Source of the DNA: Gorsachius magnificus
Taxonomy: Eukaryota; Chordata; Aves; Pelecaniformes; Ardeidae
Direction of reading: 5' to 3'
Assembly (NCBI GenBank): GCA_034008185.1
Contig: CM067105.1
Coordinates: forward strand, 806,001 to 870,000
DNA length: 64,000 nucleotides
Each line of letters starts with the position of its first letter. Position 1 is the first letter of the stretch. Under the pieces are notes generated by a model, which made no database searches, was not told the DNA's origin, and saw only the letters and a list, made by a program, of their open reading frames with translations. Shown here in pieces: positions 56,088 through 64,000 of the stretch. Made by a program: the position numbers and the translations under genes.

Positions 56088-58199
56088 TTTTTTCCTCTGT
56101 GCATGGGGACCTGTCCAAGAAGGAAAATGTATCAGTAAGTTAGGATAGATTTATCTGAGCAAAATCCATTCAATTTTCAGCTCCAAAACTTCCTCTTTCC
56201 TTTCACAAAGACTTTTTGCAAGTTCAAGAGCTTGACTTTCATGAACCTTTCATGAGCTCTGCTTGATGTTGGCTTAGTGTGCCCCAGAGAGTTGGAGGCT
56301 CTCCTGTGGGCTCTGCAGCATTCAGTCCTGCCCTATAGAAGTAGGTAAATAGGAACTCGGGGTGATCTTGGATTAAATTAACTCATGATACCAAGTAGCT
56401 TTTCAGCACTGTCACTCCCAATTCACACAGATAGAGAGCTTAGCTGAGGGGATTTTATTATTATATTTTTTTCTAGTTGCCCCACACAGCTGAAGACTTT
56501 TGGAGTATTTGGCACTCCTGCTGCACTGCCAGGAAAAACTTGTGGGTCCTGAAAGGCAAAAGGACTGTCCCTTAGTGCAGAGGGAGGACAGCCACTCTGT
56601 CCATCAGCCCTGGTCTCAGCTGCCCTGTGCTGGCAGCTCCTTCAGCTCCAGGACCATTGTGCTGAGCGTTCCCCCCAAAAGAAACAGGGTGCTGCCAGGA
56701 GCAGAGCAATTGAGTTTCCAAGTGCAGATCTCCAAAGCCCTCAGCACATCATCCCTGAGGAGGATCTCAGCTCTGCCCTCCCAACCAGGGACACCCAGGG
56801 CTCATGGCAGCTCCCACCTACAGCCACCAGCAGCATTTCAGTGGCCTCAGCACCCAGGGGTCTTCTCCAGGGGCTCCTGCATAACATAGAGATGATGGGA
56901 GAGCTTTGCCCTGCTGGAGGGCAGCCTGCAGCCCAGCAGGACCTCCCAAGCAAAGAGTCCCATCTTCTCCTTTTGTTACGTCCTGAAGAGAGGCTGAGAT
57001 CCCTGCCAGCTGCACACACTGCAGTACCCAGAGCCCCAAAGGGTCACAGGGGGTGAGTGGGATGCTTTTCCTCCATGGACATACATGCACGGCAGTGCAC
57101 ACAGCGTTGGTGTCTGAGCTGTACTTGAATCCTCACCCCCCACCCCAGGGAGTGTAACAGTAAGAGCAAGGGCGGATGGGAGAAGAGAAGATGCCCAAGG
57201 ACCCCTTTGCAAGGGAGGCAGGAGAGGGAGACACAGTCAGACACTGGGGGCTTTCTTCTCTTTGGTGGTTGCTGAGAAGGCAACTCCCGGCCAAGTCTCC
57301 ATGACACTGAGGGCAGAGGCTCTGCTGTGTGAGTGAGGAGACCACGGGGTGGCTCTAGGGAAAGCATCTGCACTGCAGGGGATGTCAGGGGGATGCCTGA
57401 ATCCCTCCTCCAATGGTATTTCTGGCAGCACTTCTCTCTTCCTTCCTGCCCATGGCTCTGCTGCCTGGCTCTCTTGGCCAGGACCTGTTTCTCTGTCCCC
57501 ATGTCTGCTCCCTCTGCATGCTCACAGTGCCCATCCCTCTTGCTGTCTGCTCAGCTCTTCCCTGCAGACCCCTCCTGGCAGCAGGGCACTGCCCAGGGAC
57601 ATCTCTGTGTATGCAGGGGTAAGCAGCACAGATTTCTATCCTTTCAGGGAATCCCTACCTTGACATCCATCTTTAAAATGACCAATATGCAAATTTACTC
57701 CTGGTGAAGTAGAAATCTGAGCTGCCCTGACCCTACTGCATCCTCTGGACAACAGAAGGACCCTGCCCTGCTTCTCCCCACATCATTCTTAGTTGAGAAG
57801 ATTCCTGCCTTGCCAAGGGTTACTCGTTCCACCCAGCACTTCCAGCTGCAGCGCTTTTGGGAGCACCCCAGGCAGGCTGAGTGCTGACCCTGGCAGGTAG
57901 CAGAATCCATGCGCTGGTTCACAGCCCCCTCTGGTGCAGGAACCCCTCTTGGAAGGAGAGCCCTGCGTACCCATGGCTGCACAGCTAGCTTGAAAAACCT
58001 TGAGTTGTCCCAAGTCGAAGGCAGAAATCATGCTCTATCCTTCTGATGGTGCAGCAGGGAACCCCTGCTCTGCAGCATGTCCTCTTCCTCTAGAATGGGG
58101 AAAATGTAAGAGTCCTCCTGAAAGATTATATCTGCTGTAGGATGTACCAGCCTTTGTATATCCCTCCACAAACAGCAGCCACACTGTCCTTCACCCAGA
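56088..58199. repeat. OR unit C upstream blocks
   Basis: Collinear with 41183-43359 of unit B. No coding evidence beyond short, frame-inconsistent ORFs. Confidence 0.6.
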
Positions 58200-58640
58200 A
58201 ACTTACCATGTAGAAGGCTGTGAAGATCTCTTTGCACAGTGGGCTCTCAGCATCATCCAAACCCACACAGCCTGTACCAGCTCTCCTACTTCTCTCCTCT
58301 CCCCTCCCCTTGGTGCCTGCAGGCAGTGTCCTCAGCCCTCCTGCGCTTTGCAGAGGAGCTACTCCTGGGCAGAGCTGTCTCTCTGCAGTGCTGCCCGCTT
58401 GCCATCAGCTCCCTCCATCCCAGGAGCCCAGCCCAGATCAGCAGCAGAGGACCAGCCCAAGGCAGCACTTGCTCTGCCCCCTCGGGGCTCCCTCCAGGTG
58501 TCCCTGGGTCTGCAGGGGAACCTGCTGTGAAGCAGGCTAAAGTCATCCCTGATGTTCCCTCCCTTACCTGGGGAGAGACACTTGTTTTCTGCACTGTCAT
58601 TACTCTTATTATGAAAAATATTTTGCCATGAGAATCATGG
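58200..58640. repeat. OR-unit module D
   Basis: See 29930-30420; nearly identical to 43360-43800. Confidence 0.75.
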
Positions 58641-59255
58641 GGTTTGTCCCATCATTAGACAGGACACCAGGAAGGTGACAGGGAATGATCTAATTTCTCC
58701 AAGCTGGGAGGATGCATTCAGTTGAGTGAATTTAGGCATTTTGTTGTGAGTCTTTAGACCTGGGCCTAGAAAGACATGCGGCTGTCTTTTTTCCATGCCT
58801 TGTCTCTGCTCCGAAGCAAAGCCTTTGCACACACGGGGACATGGATGCTTGGTACCAGGTTCCTTATGGCAAGTCAGAGCTGGCCTGGTGCCACAGCTGC
58901 AGGGCTTCAGCCCAAATGTGCAGCAATGCCCTCAGCCAGGGGCACAGATGGGAAGAGCTGCCTTAAAAAAAAGGGGAAGGGCCTTAAACACTGACACCGT
59001 GTGACCACTGCTGAATTGAGTAAGAGCTGGTGTAGATAGACCTGAGCTTCTCTGTGTCCTCTTTGCCTCAGTCTCTCCCAGCGAGGTCTCCCAGGCTTCT
59101 GTGACTCAGGGCAGGACTCTGGAGGAGATCAACCAGCGGTGCATGGGGATCAAGTCAGGGATCGCTTGAGCAAACGCAATGCTTACCAGTCTCTGGGAGA
59201 GGAGGGGCAGCCTCCCAGGGAGCTGAGTGAGCTGGCCAATGTCACAGTGCCTTTG

Positions 59256-59755
59256 NNNNNNNNNNNNNNNNNNNNNNNNNNNNNNNNNNNNNNNNNNNNN
59301 NNNNNNNNNNNNNNNNNNNNNNNNNNNNNNNNNNNNNNNNNNNNNNNNNNNNNNNNNNNNNNNNNNNNNNNNNNNNNNNNNNNNNNNNNNNNNNNNNNNN
59401 NNNNNNNNNNNNNNNNNNNNNNNNNNNNNNNNNNNNNNNNNNNNNNNNNNNNNNNNNNNNNNNNNNNNNNNNNNNNNNNNNNNNNNNNNNNNNNNNNNNN
59501 NNNNNNNNNNNNNNNNNNNNNNNNNNNNNNNNNNNNNNNNNNNNNNNNNNNNNNNNNNNNNNNNNNNNNNNNNNNNNNNNNNNNNNNNNNNNNNNNNNNN
59601 NNNNNNNNNNNNNNNNNNNNNNNNNNNNNNNNNNNNNNNNNNNNNNNNNNNNNNNNNNNNNNNNNNNNNNNNNNNNNNNNNNNNNNNNNNNNNNNNNNNN
59701 NNNNNNNNNNNNNNNNNNNNNNNNNNNNNNNNNNNNNNNNNNNNNNNNNNNNNNN
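59256..59755. other. assembly gap, 500 N
   Basis: Exactly 500 N. The gap begins inside the recent duplicate, just after 'caatgtcacagtg', the point that corresponds to 44495 in the first copy. The repeat probably caused the break. Confidence 0.99.
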
Positions 59756-59839
59756 CTAGGGTGCACTGCTTGCTCCTGCTCAGCTTGTTGTCCTTCTCTG
59801 CACAACGTGTGAAATAAACTAAGGCTATGCTAGGTCAAA

Positions 59840-60850
59840 ACTTTATCTTCTGTTCCCATCCCTGAGGCCTTAAATTTTCAACAGGAACCTGGAATCTCTG
59901 AGTGTCTTCCATCTCCCCCTCTTTCAGCAGTTCAGTTGATAGTACCCAAGCCAGAAGCTTTCTTTCAATCCTCTTTATAGCCCAAAGCATGCCATGGTGT
60001 GGAGATATGCCAGGAAACATGCAGCAGAATCACACTCCTCTGGACAAGAAGGTGGATGCTCCCAGGAATCTCAGGAGGCATGGTTTAGAGATAGCTCTGT
60101 TCTGCGAGGTGGTCAAATGTAAACTCTTTCTGTTGATGCTGGCATTTACTGAGCAACCTGCTCTGAGCTCAGGGCTCACCCTGCTTTGAGCTGGGTGTTC
60201 GACTTGAGACCTCCCAAGCTCCTTTACACTCTCAATTGTCCTATGATGTAGATAACCTCGCCTCCACCTTAATCTCTTCCAGTAGGGCGTTTGGTAAGGC
60301 TTATAGGTGGGTTGGTGTCGCAGAGAAGTTCACTGCACCTCACTCAAAAGAGAGAAGCAGCAATTTACTGAGGTAAAATAATCATTTGACAGAGCTGAAT
60401 AAATTTGATGGAATTTAACCAAGTTGAATAGGGTTGACAAGGTTCCATAAGCTTCGTGGCAAGGTTCACCTTATTAATGACTGCATGGAAGAAAGATACA
60501 ATAGAAACTGAGTTAGAATCACGTTAGAATGATTCACACAGATATTGAAGATGCAAAAGTGTAAGGAAGACCCTCCTGTTGAGTCATGAGTTCCAGAGTA
60601 GAGCCCCTTGTTTTCTGAACTCCTTATGGAGCCTAGGTGCGGCTAGGTCCAATCTTAGTCTTAGCCTAATGGAATTATCGATGCAAAGTCCATAATACGA
60701 TTGGGTAGCTGCAGGGATAAGTAGTGTTTCATCAGTATTAATTCTGCATGCGATCAGTCACTTACCGAGGATCTGTTGTGAGCAAGGGATCTCCCCGCCT
60801 TGGGTCAGGAAGGGTCTCTGAGTCTCAGGTAAGGAGTCTCAAACCGTGAG
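59840..60850 (-). repeat. inverted duplication arm 2, inner part
   Basis: Reverse complement of 36660-37600 with moderate divergence. Confidence 0.7.
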
Positions 60851-63300
60851 CGGTGTCCCTGCTCAAGGGGGAAGTCACCTGGCGTGCAGTCCAGCTGCAA
60901 TCCTGGGAGAGCTCAAACTGGGCTCATCCTGATGGTGATACTGATAGAGTGAAGGAGGTGACTGCTGGTCAGTAACAGAGACAAGATTGATGTCTTTGTT
61001 TTAGGCCTGGTATATTGTTCTGCATTTGGTTATCTTGCACTTTAGGGTTTTGAAACCACATTCATGCATTTCAAAATGGCAAGCATTTTGTTAAATGTAA
61101 AGACAACTGTTTTGGGCTTTAATGACATTGCTTGCACAAATCAGTCCTTGTTCTTCTCACACAACACATGTATCAACATTAACAGTCTGCCATTTGTTTC
61201 CCTTGTGTTGGGCCCACATTCTGTGCCCCATTGGATAGAATACCGTCCCATTCTGATTTAACCCCAGTGCAATGATTTGGTGTATAGTGTCCCTAACCTC
61301 AGACCTTACCTCTAACCCAAAGCCGGAACCCGTAACCCCTCTTCCTCTTAACCTATTGATCACCCTAATCCCCAGCCCTTATCCCTACTATTAAAATGCC
61401 TTAACCACCGCCCTCACCCCAGGCCAAACAAAACCCAAATCCACAAAGCTAGCCCAGACCCTAAACGTGAACCAGGCACCCTCAGCAGAACACCACACCC
61501 TCTCTCTAAGCCTTTGCTCAATCCCTCAGCCGGACAGGTGAGCTCTATTCCTGATGCCTGAACCTGAATACCGAACCCCCAAAGCCCTCCTTCCCATGCA
61601 TCATTTCTACTGTCCCCACAAGAGGCAGTTCACATGGGAATTGTTTTCAGCAGTTTTAGATAGAGGTAAGGACATGCAGGTGACCTAATCCCTGGTACCA
61701 GCTGGGAGCTGCCTGCAGACTTCTATTGCAATCAAATTTATTCTGCAATCCATGGATACGCTCAGCACAACTGCAGGCCAAGTTGTACATGGAGCACAGC
61801 ACAGGCCTGGGTCTACTCCGGTTCCCTGTTGCATGAATCACTAACTCCTCGATGTACAGTGATCTGGTGAGGATCTCTGCAGTGCCTGAAGAAGGCTGGG
61901 AAGAGGCGTTGTCCTCTAAGGCAGTTGGAGAAAGTGACACAATTTTAGGAGCTGATAATCACTGAGAATATGGAAGACCAAAGACCTCAAAGACCACGGC
62001 TGAAGGAAAGATGGAAGTTGATCCCTGAGCCAACATGTTTGGATATGTTTTTCAGGAGAAAACAAGGCAGGACTGGTGGAAGATACGGAGGGCAGTTTGG
62101 CTGCAGTGTGAGTGACGTGGTATAGTAGAAATCCCTGAGGGAAGTGAGCAAGAGAAATCACAGCAGGGCTGAGCAGAGAGGAAGGATGACGTCCACCCAC
62201 CTGCAGTGGTACTTCTCTTCCTAATGCAGCCCAGGATGCTGTTGGTCTCCATTGCAGGCATTGTTGCTCAGCTACAAGGTTGCTTGGCAGCTGCATTGAA
62301 CAGGCCCGATTTCTTCCTAGTCTTTTCTTATCTTTTTCCTTTTTTGCCCACTCACAATTTCTTCCCCTTATCCATCCTTGAGCTCTCCCATGCCAACAGC
62401 CCATCTCTCTTTACCTTTCACTCCCTGGCCCTCATTTGGCTTCCTTTGTTCCCTCATTTGGTACTTCTCAGCTTGTCATCATGGGAATTCCTACCTTGGT
62501 CAGCAATTCCATTCAACTAGTACCTCCATCTATTACCAGTAGGTCCTGTCATTCCAGATGCTATTACCTTGTCAGAGGTACTACGTGTCAGGGTGAGCCA
62601 TCTGTACGCACACATGAACAGCTGTCCAAACAGAGCTTCACTCCAGGGGGACCTTGGTAAACACTGGGATTTGGTAGGTAGAAACCTCACAAAGTTTTAC
62701 AAGGAGAAGCGGCCAATCCTGTAGCCAAGGCAGAATAATCCAAAAACTGAGGCCACGCTGGGACCTGAGCAGCTCAGGAGTGACCCTGAGGAGAAGGGCC
62801 TGGGCATGAACAGGAATGCCCTATGAGCCAGTGGTGCGTGCTCACCATGAATCAGGGCAGCTGCACTCTGGGCTGCATGAGGGGGAGCATGGCCCGCCAG
62901 GGAAAATAGTAATCATCTCCCTTGACTCACCACTGGTGTGGCCATATCTGTACTGGCGTGTCTACAGGTTGAGGGGTACCCAGTCTGGATGACTGGGGAG
63001 GAAGTGGAGAGGATCTAGAGGAGATGTGCCAGGATGGGTTTTGTTGCCTGTATGGAGAAGCTGAGGGACCGAAGCTTCAGAAACTTTTGATGTGGAGGCT
63101 CGGGGCTGGACAGTAGTAGTCTGCAACTGCTTCAAGGGTGGTTTCAGAGCTGATAGATCTTTTCTTGGTAGTGGGAAGAGAAGGAAAGATCCAAAAAGTG
63201 AAGCTTGTAAGGTTCAGACTGGGGGAGATGAACAAGAAGTCTCACTCATAGGGCATCCTTTTGGTGCAAGAGGTCACCCAGAGGGAGTCTGCATCAGGTT
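60851..63300. other. insert within arm 2, no gene
   Basis: About 2.4 kb not present in arm 1. It includes a degenerate CCCTAA-like tract (61270-61480), a short antisense CR1 piece near 62215-62275 ('atgcagcccaggatgctgttgg'), and 62700-63080, which has LINE-like wording but is too diverged to assign. No protein-coding gene seen. Confidence 0.4.
61270..61480. repeat. degenerate telomere-like CCCTAA tract
   Basis: Repeated ccctaac, aaccct, cttaacc and taaccc variants with very few G. It resembles decayed (CCCTAA)n or subtelomeric repeat, but no two adjacent units are perfect. Confidence 0.4.
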
Positions 63301-64000
63301 GGAGAGACATCAGGGAAAGTCTAGAAATGCTGGTGTTAGAGCCAGGGGGAAATCAAGATGGGTGTCTACAACCTGAATGGAAAGAGCTGCAGGCATGGTA
63401 CAGTGTGGGACAGCCTGCAGTTGAGACGTCTAATGGCTGTGGCAAGGCTGAAAGGCCACACAAGACCAAGGCCTTTATCCCCTTGGCTAGGACAGTTGCA
63501 TCTGACACTGAGGCCTACCAGGAGAAACTGGGTTTGGAGGCTCTGCTCTTGGTTTCCTCCTCAGCCTTTCTTGGCCAAACCAGGATGTGCTGTACAGTTT
63601 TCCTACCTTTGGCATTGCTCACCCTCACACCCCACTGCCCCCAGAAAGAGCCCTGAGTCACACAGGAGGGACAGGATCTGCCTTCCCAGGGCCTGCAGGT
63701 CAGGGCTTGGCCTTTCTGATTTATAAAACCAAGCAAGGGTTTTCTCACCATTACAGCCACTTGCACAGTGCCTTTGCCTCCCTGCAATCATGGCCTCCAA
63801 TGAGCTGCTCTAACGAGTCCCTGGGGAGGCTCTGTCAGTAATGGCCCTCACTGGGGCCCATCAATGCTTCAAGGTACTTTGAGTTTGGCTTCTGACTTGG
63901 ACTTCCTCAGAGGTTTCTTCAGGCTCCTCTCTCTGTATCTGAGCTTCATGGATTCAGTCCCAAAGACAACATGCGCTCCTGAAAATACAAAAAGCCCTCA
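63301..64000 (-). repeat. inverted duplication arm 2, outer part
   Basis: Reverse complement of 35340-35970: 'ctagaaatgctggtgttaga', 'gaggcctaccaggagaaact', 'ctttggcattgctcaccctc', 'ctgagcttcatggattcag'. It continues off the window edge. A frame of ~130 codons on plus (63261-63656) has a partial counterpart in arm 1, but I recognise no family. Confidence 0.7.

Noticed and set aside
1..64000. CRISPR arrays, operons, prophage or tRNA genes
   Set aside because: None seen; the sequence is vertebrate nuclear DNA, and the tandem repeats lack spacer structure.

Overview
This is a piece of a bird nuclear genome. The evidence is CR1 LINE fragments with typical avian 3' ends, avian-type endogenous retrovirus LTRs, and olfactory receptor (OR) genes of the expanded avian OR14-like type. 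There is no prokaryotic architecture, CRISPR array, operon, rRNA or tRNA gene. Real coding content is low, and most of the window is repeats and diverged duplicates.

Layout. 1-2100: an LTR relic and a CR1 fragment. 2100-8755: a stretch of poor base quality, full of smeared homopolymer-like runs. It follows the OR unit at 54-56 kb (and its downstream module) base for base, but every reading frame is wrecked; it ends at a 500-N gap (8756-9255). 9256-11199: unique sequence and a CR1 reverse-transcriptase relic. 11200-17640: a nearly complete provirus on the minus strand. It has a 5' LTR, a Lys-type primer binding site, a 631-codon open gag with an unusual membrane-spanning N-terminus, an in-frame TAG, then protease, RT, RNase H and integrase with only two visible lesions. 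It has no env, and its 3' LTR is internally deleted. 17641-20073: minus-strand exons that splice in phase into the transmembrane segment and cytoplasmic tail of a WC1/CD163-like scavenger receptor; the provirus abuts its last exon. 20640-21150: a compact promoter-like cluster of CCAAT, YY1, ETS and GC boxes. 22463-23165: a CCTTG-type simple repeat.

25-59 kb holds three tandem OR units on the minus strand: A at 26.7-30.4 kb, B at 40.2-44.6 kb and C at 55.1-59.25 kb. Each has a single OR coding exon followed by several kb of shared upstream blocks. Each OR carries one lesion: A a frameshift in a 13-base homopolymer, B a one-base loss in a G run, C a lost ATG. All three could be recent pseudogenes, and A and B could also be consensus errors. 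Between units lie an older, scrambled relative of the provirus (31.2-34.3 kb) with a solo LTR nested in it, CR1 copies, LTRs of a second family, relics of another OR type, and pieces of inverted duplication. A second 500-N gap (59256-59755) cuts unit C. From there to the end, the sequence is largely an inverted, diverged copy of 35.2-37.6 kb.

Together this looks like an OR cluster expanding by tandem and inverted duplication amid ERV and CR1 activity. It borders a truncated immune scavenger-receptor gene, and duplication has clearly troubled the assembly.
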